From Pseudomonadota bacterium (GTDB lineage: Bacteria > Pseudomonadota > Gammaproteobacteria > Burkholderiales > Burkholderiaceae_B): 64,000 nucleotides of DNA. Made by a program: the position numbers and the translations under genes. Location of the stretch: assembly GCA_023425645.1 (NCBI GenBank), contig JAFACG010000009.1, positions 1 through 64,000 of the forward strand. The letters run 5' to 3'. This document shows, in pieces, positions 20,093 through 28,899 of this stretch. Numbering within the stretch: the stretch's first letter is position 1; every line of letters begins with the position of its first letter. The notes below the pieces were generated by a model. It made no database searches, was not told where the DNA came from, and saw only the letters and a list, made by a program, of their open reading frames with translations.

Positions 20093-22750
20093 TTATCCTA
20101 CGACGTTCACGAGTTTGCCGGGCACCACGATGATGCGCTTGGCGGGGCGGCCTTCCAGGTGCTTGGCCACGGCCTCGTGGCCGGCGGCGGCCTGTTCGAT
20201 GACGGCCTTGTCCGAGCCATGAGGCACCACGACCGAACCGCGCAGCTTGCCGTTGACCTGCAGCATCAGTTCGATCTCGTCGGCGATCAGCGCCTGTTCA
20301 TCCACCTGGGGCCAGGCGACGTCCAGCATGTCGCCCAGTGTATCGGCCCAGCCCAGCTCGCGCCACAGTTGCCAGGTGATGTGCGGCACCACGGGATACA
20401 GCACGCGCAGCAGGATGGAGGTGGTTTCGGCCAGGGCGCGCTGAGCGGCCGGCGTGTCGGCCCACTTGGCCTGCTCCAGGGTGTTGAGCATCTTCATGCA
20501 GGACGACACCACGGTGTTGTACTGGATGCGCTGGTAGTCGTAGTCCGCCTGCTTGAGCAGCGAGTGGATCTCCAGGCGCACGCGCTTGGATTCGGCGTCC
20601 AGGTCGGACCAGTCCCGGCCTTGCGCATTGCCGGCGCGCAGGGCGTCGGCGTGGTTGTGGCAGAAGGCCCAGAGACGGCGCAGGAAGCGGTTGGCGCCCT
20701 CCACGCCGGAATCGGACCATTCCAGGGTCTGCTCGGGCGGGCTGGCGAACATGACGAACAGGCGGGCCGTGTCGGCGCCCATCGAATCGATCAGGGACTG
20801 CGGGTCCACGCCGTTGTTCTTGGACTTGGACATGGTGCCGATGCCGCCGTACTGGATCTCCGAGCCGTCGCTCTTCAGGCGCGCGCCCACGATGGCGCCC
20901 TTGTCGTCGTAGACGTTCTCGACGTCCTCGGGCCAGAAGTACTCGATCCCGCCCTGGGGCGTGCGGCGCGAGTAGATGTGGTTGAGCACCATGCCCTGGC
21001 AGAGCAGGCGCGTGAAGGGCTCGTCCACCTTGACCAGGCCCATGTCGCGCATGACCTTGGTCCAGAAGCGGGCGTACAGCAGGTGCAGCACGGCGTGCTC
21101 GATGCCGCCGATGTACTGGTCCATGGGCATCCAGTAATCGGTGCGGCCGTCGACCATGGCGTCAAGGCTGTCCGGCGCGGTGTAGCGCAGGAAGTACCAG
21201 GACGAGTCCACGAAGGTGTCCATGGTGTCGGTTTCCCGGCGGGCTGGCTTGCCGCAGGACGGGCAGTCGCACTTCAGGAAGGCTTCGTGCTTGTTCAGCG
21301 GGTTGCCGCTGCCGTCGGGGATCAGTTCTTCGGGCAGGACCACGGGCAGGTCCTTTTCGGGGACGGGGACCGGGCCGCAGTCTTCGCAATGGATGATGGG
21401 GATGGGCGTGCCCCAGTAGCGCTGGCGCGAGATGCCCCAGTCGCGCAGGCGGAAAGTGGTCTGTTTTTCGCCCAGGCCGGCGGCGGCCAGGTCGGCGGCG
21501 ATGGCGTCCACGGCCTGTTCGTGGCTCAGGCCGTCGTATTTGCCCGATGCGATGGTCCGGCCCTGCTGCTTGTCGCCGTACCAGTCCTGCCATTGGGTGG
21601 CGTCGTAGTCCTTGCCCTCGACGGCAATGACCTGGCGTATGGGCAACTGGTACTTGAGGGCGAAGGCGAAGTCGCGCTCGTCGTGGGCGGGCACGCCCAT
21701 CACGGCGCCGTCGCCGTAGCTCATGAGCACGTAGTTGCCGACCCAGACGGGCACGTCCGCACCGGTGAGGGGATGTTTGACCGTCAGGCCGGTGGGCAGG
21801 CCTTCTTTTTCGCGCGTGGCCAGGTCCGCTTCCGTGGTGCCGCCTTTCTTGCACTCTTCGATGAAGGCGGCCAGGGCGGCGTTGTCGCGCGCCGCATGAC
21901 GCGCCAGCGGGTGTTCAGGGGCCACGGCGCAGAAGGTGGCGCCCATGATGGTGTCGGCGCGCGTGGTGAAGACGTACAGGCGGCCGTCCTGGATGAGTTC
22001 GCCCTGTTCGTCGCGGATGTCGTGGGGGAAGGCGAAGCGCACGCCCTGGCTCTTGCCGATCCAGTTTTCCTGCATCAGGCGTACGCGCTCGGGCCAGCCG
22101 GGCAGGCCGTTCTTGACCGTGTCCAGCAGTTCTTCGGCATAGTCGGTGATGCGCAGGTAGTAGCCGGGGATCTCACGCTTTTCCACCAGCGCGCCCGAGC
22201 GCCAGCCGCGGCCGTCGATGACCTGCTCGTTGGCCAGCACGGTCTGGTCCACGGGGTCCCAGTTGACGGTCTGGGTCTTGCGGTAGGCGATGCCCTTGTC
22301 CAGCATCTTCAGGAACAGCCACTGGTTCCACTTGTAGTAGCTGGGGTCGCAGGCGCACATTTCGCGCGACCAGTCGATGGCCAGCCCCATCGCCTGCATC
22401 TGCTTCTTCATGTAAGCGATGTTGTCGTAGGTCCACTTGGCCGGCGGCACCTGGGACTTGATGGCGGCGTTTTCGGCAGGCATGCCGAAGGCGTCCCAGC
22501 CCATGGGCATCAGAACGTTGTAACCGCGCATGCGCAATTGGCGCGCCATCATGTCGTTGATGGTGTAGTTGCGCACATGGCCCATGTGCAGCTTGCCGCT
22601 GGGGTAGGGCAGCATGGAGCACGCATAGAACTTGGGCTTGAGCGAGCCGTCGGGCGTGGTGGCGTTTTCGGTGGCACGATAGGCGTCGCGATCGGACCAG
22701 TTCTGCTGCGCGAGTTGTTCAACCTCGCGGGGGTTGTAACGTTCCTGCAT
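20093..22750 (-). CDS. leuS: leucyl-tRNA synthetase
   Basis: Class I synthetase of 885 residues that charges tRNA-Leu. The HIGH motif is His55-Met-Gly-His58 in [12 protein letters not shown]. The KMSKS loop reads [12 protein letters not shown], a Thr replacing the first Lys. The CP1 editing domain lies between them with the VPAHDERDF editing-site segment, and a Cys-rich CDCPSCG knuckle precedes it. The ATG at 22750 gives the normal MQERYNP opening; upstream in-frame extension is rejected. It is the first gene of the leuS-lptE-holA-proA-hemJ-methyltransferase series. Confidence 0.98.
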   Translation of the reverse strand: MQERYNPREVEQLAQQNWSDRDAYRATENATTPDGSLKPKFYACSMLPYPSGKLHMGHVRNYTINDMMARQLRMRGYNVLMPMGWDAFGMPAENAAIKSQVPPAKWTYDNIAYMKKQMQAMGLAIDWSREMCACDPSYYKWNQWLFLKMLDKGIAYRKTQTVNWDPVDQTVLANEQVIDGRGWRSGALVEKREIPGYYLRITDYAEELLDTVKNGLPGWPERVRLMQENWIGKSQGVRFAFPHDIRDEQGELIQDGRLYVFTTRADTIMGATFCAVAPEHPLARHAARDNAALAAFIEECKKGGTTEADLATREKEGLPTGLTVKHPLTGADVPVWVGNYVLMSYGDGAVMGVPAHDERDFAFALKYQLPIRQVIAVEGKDYDATQWQDWYGDKQQGRTIASGKYDGLSHEQAVDAIAADLAAAGLGEKQTTFRLRDWGISRQRYWGTPIPIIHCEDCGPVPVPEKDLPVVLPEELIPDGSGNPLNKHEAFLKCDCPSCGKPARRETDTMDTFVDSSWYFLRYTAPDSLDAMVDGRTDYWMPMDQYIGGIEHAVLHLLYARFWTKVMRDMGLVKVDEPFTRLLCQGMVLNHIYSRRTPQGGIEYFWPEDVENVYDDKGAIVGARLKSDGSEIQYGGIGTMSKSKNNGVDPQSLIDSMGADTARLFVMFASPPEQTLEWSDSGVEGANRFLRRLWAFCHNHADALRAGNAQGRDWSDLDAESKRVRLEIHSLLKQADYDYQRIQYNTVVSSCMKMLNTLEQAKWADTPAAQRALAETTSILLRVLYPVVPHITWQLWRELGWADTLGDMLDVAWPQVDEQALIADEIELMLQVNGKLRGSVVVPHGSDKAVIEQAAAGHEAVAKHLEGRPAKRIIVVPGKLVNVVG

Positions 22751-22900
22751 GAGTGGCAATACCGTTTTAGACAAAATGGATGAAGTATCCGCCATTATAC
22801 GGGGCAAACATCGATATGACCCCGACTGGGAAGGCGCCAGGCCCCGACTGTGCGGCCCTGGTGCGTCAAGGCGGTCCTGGCGCGCCGGCGGCATGGGCGA

Positions 22901-22928
22901 AAAAAAACCCTGCCGGGCAGGGTTTTTT
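22901..22928. terminator. bidirectional terminator between leuS and rpmG
   Basis: Hairpin ACCCTGC-CGG-GCAGGGT (22907-22923) with seven A on the left and a T-run on the right. It terminates the rpmBG transcript coming from the right on the minus strand. Confidence 0.85.
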
Positions 22929-22964
22929 GTCTGGAACCGGCCTGCCTTGCGGCGGGCGGACTGC

Positions 22965-23132
22965 TTAGCGCAGCTTGGTTTCCTTGTATTCGACGTGCTT
23001 GCGGGCAACGGGGTCGAATTTCTTGATCACCATTTTTTCAGGCGTGTTGCGCTTGTTTTTGGTGGTGGTGTAGAAGTGACCGGTGCCTGCGGACGATTCG
23101 AGTTTGATTTTCTCGCGTATACCTTTAGCCAT
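22965..23132 (-). CDS. rpmG: 50S ribosomal protein L33
   Basis: Small basic ribosomal protein of 55 residues, beginning [13 protein letters not shown] and ending [11 protein letters not shown]. It contains [16 protein letters not shown], the normal core. It has no Cys pair, so it is the zinc-independent form of L33. The start codon ATG at 23132 follows GGAG at good spacing. It lies 35 bp after rpmB, the standard rpmB-rpmG operon, and upstream of a strong terminator. Confidence 0.97.
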   Translation of the reverse strand: MAKGIREKIKLESSAGTGHFYTTTKNKRNTPEKMVIKKFDPVARKHVEYKETKLR

Positions 23133-23167
23133 GTTGAGCTCCTGGTGAGATGTTTATGAAGCGCGGC

Positions 23168-23404
23168 TTAGACGTTTTCGCCGCGGGAGCGCATTTCGGC
23201 CAGAACGGCGTCGATGCCGTTCTTGTCGATGGTGCGGATGGCGTTGGCGGATACGCGCAGGCGCACCCAGCGGTTTTCGCTCTCGACCCAGAAACGACGG
23301 GACTGCAGGTTTGGCAGGAAGCGACGCTTGGTCTTATTGTTGGCGTGCGAAACATTGTTGCCCGACATTGGGCCTTTTCCGGTCACTTGGCATACGCGTG
23401 CCAT
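23168..23404 (-). CDS. rpmB: 50S ribosomal protein L28
   Basis: Ribosomal protein of 78 residues, starting [20 protein letters not shown], with the typical [15 protein letters not shown] core. An ATG two codons upstream (23410) is not the start: AAGGGG at 23411-23416 is six bases from 23404 but touches 23410. It is the first gene of the rpmBG pair. Confidence 0.97.
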   Translation of the reverse strand: MARVCQVTGKGPMSGNNVSHANNKTKRRFLPNLQSRRFWVESENRWVRLRVSANAIRTIDKNGIDAVLAEMRSRGENV

Positions 23405-23544
23405 GGTCATACCCCTTGATATCTAAATCGGCCTCCGCTCAAACGTAAAAAGCCGCGGGCGATTATAAAATTAGGATCGTGTTAACCCCGACATGGGGCC
23501 TAAAGCAGATTATTCTAATATGGAAAAAACAGTTAGATCAAGTT

Positions 23545-24738
23545 TTACCGTGTATTTGCGCGGGCGTTGCGGCCAAACAGCCACGATAGAACCGCGCAGG
23601 CGGCCAGCACCGCGGTCAGCGGCAGGGCGCTGACGTCGGCCCACGAACTGACGGCCAGACCGGCCAGGGCGCCGCACATCATCTGCATGGCGCCCATCAG
23701 CGCCGAGGCGGTGCCCAGGCGCCGCCCCTGGTCCGACAGCGCAAGCGCCGCCGAGTTCGGATTCACGAAGCCCTGGCAGGCCATGAAGCCCATCAGGGTG
23801 GCCATCAGCAGCGGCAGGGTCAGCAGGCCCAGGGCCGCCAGCACGGCGCCGGCCACCGTGATCAGCGCCTGCAGGTTCTGGGCGATGCGCAGCAGCGTCT
23901 GCGGCCTGTAGGTGTTCAGCAGGCGGGCGCTGACCTGGGAGAACACGATCAGCGAGGCCGCATTGGCTCCGAAGTAGAAACCGAAATGCCGGGGCTCCAC
24001 ATTGAACAACTCGATGAACACCCGGGGCGAGCCCGAGATGTAGGCGAACATGCCGGCCGAGCTCAAGCCTCCCGCCAGCGAGTAGAACATGAATTCCCGA
24101 TGGCGCAGCAGGCCGGCGTAGTTGCGCGCGATGATGCCCGGCCGCAGGGGCACGGCCCGCTCGGCGGGCAGCGACTCCTTCATGGTGAACAGGGTGAACA
24201 GGCCCAGCAGCACGCCGCAGCCGGCCATGAAGTCGAAGATGCCGCGCCAGTCGCTGAAGATCAGGATCTGTCCGCCGATCAGGGGGGCCAGGATGGGCAT
24301 GACGCCCATGATGAGCATCAGCAGGGACAGGGCCTTGGCGGCTTCGCGGGTCTCGAAGCGGTCGCGGATGACCGCGCGCGGGATGGCCATGCCGGCCGCC
24401 CCGCCGAAGGCCTGCACGATGCGCCAGAGCGTCAGGTGCTCGATGTCGTCGGCGATGGAGCAGAAGAACGAGGCCGTGGTGAAGATGAGCAGGCCCATCA
24501 GCAGGGGCGGCTTGCGCCCGAAGCGGTCGGCCATGGGGCCGTACACCAGCTGCGCCAGGCCCACGCCCAGCAGGTAGCCGGCCAGCGTGCGCTCCACCAT
24601 CGCCGGCGTGGTCTGCAAGCCTTGCGCCATGGCCGGAAAGGCCGGCAGGTACATGTCGATGGCCAGAGGGCCGAGGGCGGTCAGCAGGCCCATCAGGATC
24701 AACCAGCGGGGAAAGGCGGGGGTGGAGTTGCTTGTCAT
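23545..24738 (-). CDS. Bcr/CflA family multidrug transporter, 12 TM
   Basis: Inner-membrane MFS exporter (397 residues, DHA1 family). The early LGPLAIDMYLPAFPAMA is the Bcr/CflA signature, followed by motif A GPMADRFGRKPPLL and the RIVQAFGGAAGM segment of helix 4. The C-terminus ends in a short basic tail. Family members export bicyclomycin, sulfonamides, chloramphenicol or cysteine-related compounds; the substrate here is unknown. It is monocistronic and divergent from cfa, with 290 bp between them. Confidence 0.88.
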   Translation of the reverse strand: MTSNSTPAFPRWLILMGLLTALGPLAIDMYLPAFPAMAQGLQTTPAMVERTLAGYLLGVGLAQLVYGPMADRFGRKPPLLMGLLIFTTASFFCSIADDIEHLTLWRIVQAFGGAAGMAIPRAVIRDRFETREAAKALSLLMLIMGVMPILAPLIGGQILIFSDWRGIFDFMAGCGVLLGLFTLFTMKESLPAERAVPLRPGIIARNYAGLLRHREFMFYSLAGGLSSAGMFAYISGSPRVFIELFNVEPRHFGFYFGANAASLIVFSQVSARLLNTYRPQTLLRIAQNLQALITVAGAVLAALGLLTLPLLMATLMGFMACQGFVNPNSAALALSDQGRRLGTASALMGAMQMMCGALAGLAVSSWADVSALPLTAVLAACAVLSWLFGRNARANTR

Positions 24739-25029
24739 CCGGCTTCTTGTTGCTGTGGGCGATGTCCATGCCGCCTGGCGGGACGCTGCACCCTGGGCGC
24801 CGCTTTCAATGATAAATTATTCGTACGGCAGAAGAGTCGAGTTTAGCACGCAGTACGGGCGGTCCGCGGAATTCTGTTTCAGGTCTAAAGTATCTGGACG
24901 GCTTCCGGCATGCGGGCCGCTCTTGCCGACCGCCACTTCGTTTCGGGCGCAGCCGGCAGGTTACGGGCGATGTGCTGAAAGAGGCGGCGCATCGCCATCT
25001 TTGTTTGTTTCACATACAGGGAGGCGGAG
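24739..25029. other. divergent intergenic region between the Bcr-like gene and cfa
   Basis: 291 bp without a coding frame I can support. An AT-rich patch around 24808-24830 (AATGATAAATTATTCG) is the likeliest promoter for the minus-strand gene. CTAAAGT near 24885 could be a stationary-phase -10 for cfa, but this is weak. Confidence 0.3.
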
Positions 25030-26286
25030 TTGAGTTCTATTTCATCAGCGGTAGAGGCCAAGCTGGCGCAACTGAGCGTGCCGGTGCGACTGACCTTGCC
25101 AGGCGGCGAGCAGGTGGGACCTGCGAATGCCCGCATGCACCTGACCATCAAGGACAACGCCACGCTGGCGCAGTTGGCCGCCGGGCAGTCGGGGCTGCTG
25201 GGGGAGGCCTACGTGGAAGGGCGGATGGATTTCGAGGGCTCCATGCGCGACCTGATGCATCTGGCGGCCGAGATCCTGCCTGGCTCTCCGGTGGACGCCG
25301 CGCAGGCCGGATGGCTGACTTCCATCATCAAGCACCTGACCTCCGTCTGGCGCCATTCGCTGGAGCGCGACGCCAAGCAGATCCAGTTCCATTACGATTT
25401 GTCGGATGATTTCTACGCCCTGTGGCTGGATCCGCGCCGAGTCTATTCCTGCGCCTATTACCGCGAGCCGGGCATGACGCTGGCCCAGGCGCAGGAAGCC
25501 AAGCTGGACCATATCTGCCGCAAGCTGCGCCTGCAGCCGGGCGAGCGTTTCCTGGACGTGGGCGCCGGCTGGGGCGGCCTGCTGCTGTGGGCGGCTGAAA
25601 ACTATGACGTGGACGTCACCGGCATCACCCTCTCGCGCAACCAGCATGCCTACGTCAATGGCCTGATCGAGCAGAAGGGCCTGGCCGGGCGGGCGCGCAT
25701 GATGCTGCTGGACTATCGCGAGCTCGATGAACTCAAGCCGTATGACAAGCTGGCCTCCGTGGGCATGTTCGAGCATGTGGGCCGGGCACAGCTCAGCGCC
25801 TACTTCGACAAGCTGCGCCGCCTGGTCAAGCCGGGCGGCCTGATCCTGAACCATGGCATCACCGCCGGCGGGCTGGACAACAGCCAGTTGGGCGCGGGCA
25901 TGGGGGATTTCATCGAAAAATACATCTTCCCCGGCGGCGAGCTGACCCATATCAGCCACGTGATGCGCCACCTTGCCGAAGGCGGCCTGGAGGGGCTGGA
26001 CGTGGAGAATCTGCGTCCCCACTATGCCCGCACGCTCTGGGCCTGGAGCGATGCGCTGGAAGCGCAGCTGGACAAGGCGGCCGCCACCCTGGACTCCGAG
26101 CAGGGGCGCAAATCCCTGCGCGCCTACCGGATCTACCTGGCCGGCTGCGCCATGGGTTTCGAGCACGGCTGGATCGCTCTGCACCAGGTGCTGGCGCACC
26201 CCCAGGGAGGCGGACGCGCCGATGAGCTGGACTACCCGGCGGACCTGGCTTATCCATGGCGACGCGACTACATGTACCGGCGTTGA
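25030..26286 (+). CDS. cfa: cyclopropane-fatty-acyl-phospholipid synthase
   Basis: SAM-dependent enzyme of 418 residues that adds a methylene bridge to unsaturated acyl chains in the inner membrane, stiffening it under acid, osmotic or stationary-phase stress. The SAM site is FLDVGAGWGGLLLWAA, and the C-terminal half has MFEHVGRAQLSAYF and the FIEKYIFPGGEL loop typical of CFA synthases. The start is TTG at 25030, preceded by GGAGG at 25019-25023; the protein then opens MSSISSAVEAKL. A strong terminator follows at 26311. Confidence 0.93.
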   Translation: MSSISSAVEAKLAQLSVPVRLTLPGGEQVGPANARMHLTIKDNATLAQLAAGQSGLLGEAYVEGRMDFEGSMRDLMHLAAEILPGSPVDAAQAGWLTSIIKHLTSVWRHSLERDAKQIQFHYDLSDDFYALWLDPRRVYSCAYYREPGMTLAQAQEAKLDHICRKLRLQPGERFLDVGAGWGGLLLWAAENYDVDVTGITLSRNQHAYVNGLIEQKGLAGRARMMLLDYRELDELKPYDKLASVGMFEHVGRAQLSAYFDKLRRLVKPGGLILNHGITAGGLDNSQLGAGMGDFIEKYIFPGGELTHISHVMRHLAEGGLEGLDVENLRPHYARTLWAWSDALEAQLDKAAATLDSEQGRKSLRAYRIYLAGCAMGFEHGWIALHQVLAHPQGGGRADELDYPADLAYPWRRDYMYRR

Positions 26287-26310
26287 AGGGATCCGTCCTG
26301 CTGGAGAAAG

Positions 26311-26334
26311 GCAAGGCTGCGGCCTTGCTTTTTT
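26311..26334 (+). terminator. intrinsic terminator after cfa
   Basis: Hairpin GCAAGGC-TGCG-GCCTTGC (26311-26328) followed by six T residues. Confidence 0.85.
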
Positions 26335-26493
26335 ATGCGCGCTTCCTTGGGCTTGAGTCGGGGAAAAGGCGGCGGCCAAAAAAAGTTACAAAAAAAAATT
26401 CAAAAACCCCTGAAAACCGCGTGTGGCAAAGGCTTTGTTGCGTTTTTGCAGTTGACTTATCGCATGTTTATTGGAATTAAATGCGGTAAAAAA

Positions 26494-26522
26494 TTGTTTT
26501 TGATGGCAAAGACTCGTAGAAT
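26494..26522 (+). promoter_or_regulatory. promoter of the betaine/proline transporter operon
   Basis: TTGTTT (26494-26499), a 17-bp spacer and TAGAAT (26517-26522) match a sigma70 promoter, in an unusually AT-rich stretch (26380-26500) for this genome. TTGACT at 26452-26457 with AATTAA 17 bp on is a second, poorer candidate. Confidence 0.55.
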
Positions 26523-26528
26523 GGCCTC

Positions 26529-26828
26529 CGTTCTTTGACGCATCAACCTGGTGAGGCCGGCTTCGACAGCCTGCCGTCACCGCAGAATTCACCGTGTCCG
26601 CACGGTGTCCCCCAGCCACTTTCCGGCCAGCCGGCCGGGAAAGGTGTCGGCCAGGATGACGGTTCCCGCAAGGAGTCCCGCCCTGCCGCCTCCGGTGGCT
26701 CCACGAGTGCATTGCACTCGCTACGCAGGTATGTATTGGCGATTGTGAATCGTCTTCCGCACACCCCTTTAGCCTTGGCGCCGACTGATCATGCAGGACG
26801 CGTCCACAGTAACTCAAGGAGGAGCATC
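26529..26828 (+). promoter_or_regulatory. long structured 5' leader of the betaine transporter operon
   Basis: About 300 nt lie between the predicted start of transcription and the ATG at 26829. Stable stems include CACCGTG-TCCG-CACGGTG (26590-26607), TTTCCGGCC/GGCCGGGAAA with one bulge (26620-26642), GCCGCC-TCC-GGTGGC (26685-26699) and CGAGTGC-ATT-GCACTCG (26704-26720). I match it to no riboswitch family. A cis-acting RNA sensing osmotic conditions or ions is possible but unproven. Confidence 0.45.
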
Positions 26829-27881
26829 ATGTCTTCATACTTCCCTCGCGCCGGTGCCGAGTCGCGCTCGCACCGATCCACACTTTTCCAACGTTCCCTT
26901 CTGGCCAGCGTAGTGCTGGGCCTGTCCGCCGCCTCCGGCCTGGCACAGGCGGCGGATGCGCCGGCCTGCGAGCTGGACCGCAGCGTGCGTTTCGGCGGCA
27001 TGAACTGGGAATCCAATCTGGTCCTGACCGAGGTCGAGCGCTTCATCGCCGACAAGGGTTACGGCTGCAAGACCGAGGTCGTCTCGGTCGAGACGCTTCC
27101 GGCGCTGGCCGCCCTGGAGCGCGGCGACCTGGACGTGAACAGCGAGATCTGGCTGAACAGCACCTTCGAGCCCTGGCAGAAAGCCGAGGCCAGCGGCCGC
27201 GTCAAGCGCATCGGCGACATCTACATGGGCGGCGAGGCCTGGTTCATTCCGCGCTACACGGCCGAGCGCCTGCCCGAGCTGAAGTCGGCTCAGGACCTGC
27301 CCAAGTTCAAGGACGAGTTCAAGGATCCGGAAGAGCCCGGCAAGGGCCGCTTCTATGGCTGCCCGGCCGGCTGGGGATGCGAGGTGGTGAGCGGCAACCT
27401 GTTCAACGCCCTGAAGCTGGGCGACACCTTCACCTTGTTCTCGCCGGGCACCGGCGCCACGCAGAAAGCGGCGCTGACCTCCGCCTACCAGCGCAAGGAA
27501 AACATCGTCTTCTACTACTGGTACCCCACGCCCCTGGTCGGTTCCATGGACCTGGTCAAGCTGGAGCTGCCCGCCTATGACAAGGACAAGCACGCCTGCC
27601 TGACCGATCCGAACTGCGCGGACCCGCAAGCCACGGCCTACCCGGACAATCCGGTATTCACGGCCGTGAACACCGACTTCTCCGAAAAAGCGCCCAAGCT
27701 GACGGCCTTCCTGGCCAAAGTCAGCGTGCCCCTGGAACTGATGAACCAGACCATGGCGCACATGGAAAAAACCGAAGGCGAGCCCGAGGACGTGGCCCAG
27801 TGGTTCCTGAAGGAGCACGGCGACGTCTGGACCCAGTGGGTGCCCGCCGACGTGGCGGAACGCGTAAAGACCGCTCTTTAG
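26829..27881 (+). CDS. proX: glycine betaine/proline ABC transporter, substrate-binding protein
   Basis: Periplasmic binding protein of the OpuAC/ProX type, 350 residues. An N-terminal signal peptide (hydrophobic LLASVVLGLSAASGLAQA) is cleaved near ADA. The mature part has the family's GGMNWESN start, LNSTFEPW, aromatic-rich segments YYWYPTPL that could form the quaternary-ammonium cage, and a C-terminal MNQTMAHM helix. Two Cys pairs in mature loops may form disulfides. The ATG at 26829 follows AAGGAGGAG. Permease and ATPase genes follow. The exact ligand (betaine, choline, proline betaine) is not determinable here. Confidence 0.88.
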   Translation: MSSYFPRAGAESRSHRSTLFQRSLLASVVLGLSAASGLAQAADAPACELDRSVRFGGMNWESNLVLTEVERFIADKGYGCKTEVVSVETLPALAALERGDLDVNSEIWLNSTFEPWQKAEASGRVKRIGDIYMGGEAWFIPRYTAERLPELKSAQDLPKFKDEFKDPEEPGKGRFYGCPAGWGCEVVSGNLFNALKLGDTFTLFSPGTGATQKAALTSAYQRKENIVFYYWYPTPLVGSMDLVKLELPAYDKDKHACLTDPNCADPQATAYPDNPVFTAVNTDFSEKAPKLTAFLAKVSVPLELMNQTMAHMEKTEGEPEDVAQWFLKEHGDVWTQWVPADVAERVKTAL

Positions 27882-27897
27882 TACTCGTGCCTTTCGC

Positions 27898-27992
27898 GGG
27901 GCGCACCGGTCCGCGGGCAGTTCCCTTTGCCGGGAACGTCCGAGGGTCGAGCGCCCCTGGCCGGCTTGCCCCTTCGGGCGGGCCGGCGTTTT
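27898..27992 (+). promoter_or_regulatory. stem structures between binding-protein and permease genes
   Basis: The 160-nt gap contains a long-range stem GGGGCGC/GCGCCCC (27898-27904 with 27951-27957) enclosing GTTCCC/GGGAAC, then a GC-rich hairpin around GCCGGC...GCCGGC (27960-27990). No T-run follows. Such stems commonly protect the upstream cistron so that the binding protein outnumbers the membrane parts. This is inference. Confidence 0.45.
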
Positions 27993-28041
27993 GGACAGGT
28001 TCGCGCCTGGCCGTCCGCACGAGTTCTACGGAGTGTTTTTT

Positions 28042-28899
28042 ATGTTTCCAGACCTGATTGATCCGCGCGCCCTGCGCCTGCCCATCGACCAGTTCGTGGG
28101 CGAGCTGGTCGCCAATTATTCCAGCGTGCTGCGCGCCATGACGCAGCCCTTGCTGGACATGCTTGTCTTCATGGAAACCATGCTGCGCAGCAGCCCCTGG
28201 TGGGCGGTGGTGCTGGTGGTGTTCGGCCTGGCCTGGCTGGCCAGCCGGCGCGTGCTGTTTGCCGCCGCCATGGCCCTGATGCTGTTCGCCATCGGGCTGA
28301 TAGGCCTGTGGGACGCCGCCATGCAGACGCTGGCCCTGATGGTCGTGGCCGTGTTCCTGTCGGTGCTGATCGGCATTCCCCTGGGCCTTTTGATGGCCAG
28401 CTTCAACTGGCTGCGGCGCATCATGCTGCCGGTGCTGGACGTGATGCAGACCATGCCCAGCTTCGTCTATCTGATCCCCGTGGTGATGCTGTTCAATCTG
28501 GGCAAGATCGCCGCCCTGATCGCCACCGTGATCTACGCCATCGCGCCGGTGATCCGCCTGACGGACCTGGGCATACGCCTGGTGGACAGCGAAGTGCTGG
28601 AGGCCTCGCGCTCCTTCGGCTCGAACCGCTGGCAGCAGCTCTACGGCGTGCAGCTGCCGCTGGCCATGCCCAACATCATGGCCGGCATCAACCAGACGAC
28701 CATGATGGCCCTGGCCATGGTGGTGATCGCCTCCATGATTGGGGTGCGCGGGTTGGGCTATGAGGTATTGCAGGGCATCAACCGCCTGCAGGTGGGCCGC
28801 GGCCTGATGGCCGGCCTGGGCATCGTGCTGCTGGCCATCCTGTTCGACCGGATCACCCAGGAGTTCGGCCGCCGTTTCCAGACTCGGGAGGCCGCATGA
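28042..28899 (+). CDS. proW: glycine betaine/proline ABC transporter, permease
   Basis: Inner-membrane permease of 285 residues with about seven helices. The EAA loop that contacts the ATPase is SEVLEASRSFGSNRWQQLY followed by VQLPLAMPNIMAGINQ. The start is ATG at 28042 with GGAG eight bases before; an upstream in-frame ATG at 27991 lies inside a stem and is rejected. The stop overlaps the ATPase start by four bases (ATGA), so the two are translationally coupled. Confidence 0.93.
   Translation: MFPDLIDPRALRLPIDQFVGELVANYSSVLRAMTQPLLDMLVFMETMLRSSPWWAVVLVVFGLAWLASRRVLFAAAMALMLFAIGLIGLWDAAMQTLALMVVAVFLSVLIGIPLGLLMASFNWLRRIMLPVLDVMQTMPSFVYLIPVVMLFNLGKIAALIATVIYAIAPVIRLTDLGIRLVDSEVLEASRSFGSNRWQQLYGVQLPLAMPNIMAGINQTTMMALAMVVIASMIGVRGLGYEVLQGINRLQVGRGLMAGLGIVLLAILFDRITQEFGRRFQTREAA

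Noticed and set aside
20081..22783. A 900-codon plus-strand open frame over leuS
   Set aside because: Antisense to a certain LeuRS gene; composition is His/Gly/Val/Ala-rich as expected from reversed codons.
26529..26828. Known riboswitch (cobalamin, glycine, Mg2+ M-box, guanidine or c-di-AMP) before proX
   Set aside because: Some words such as GGTGAGGC resemble parts of known motifs, but no complete conserved core could be lined up with any of these classes.
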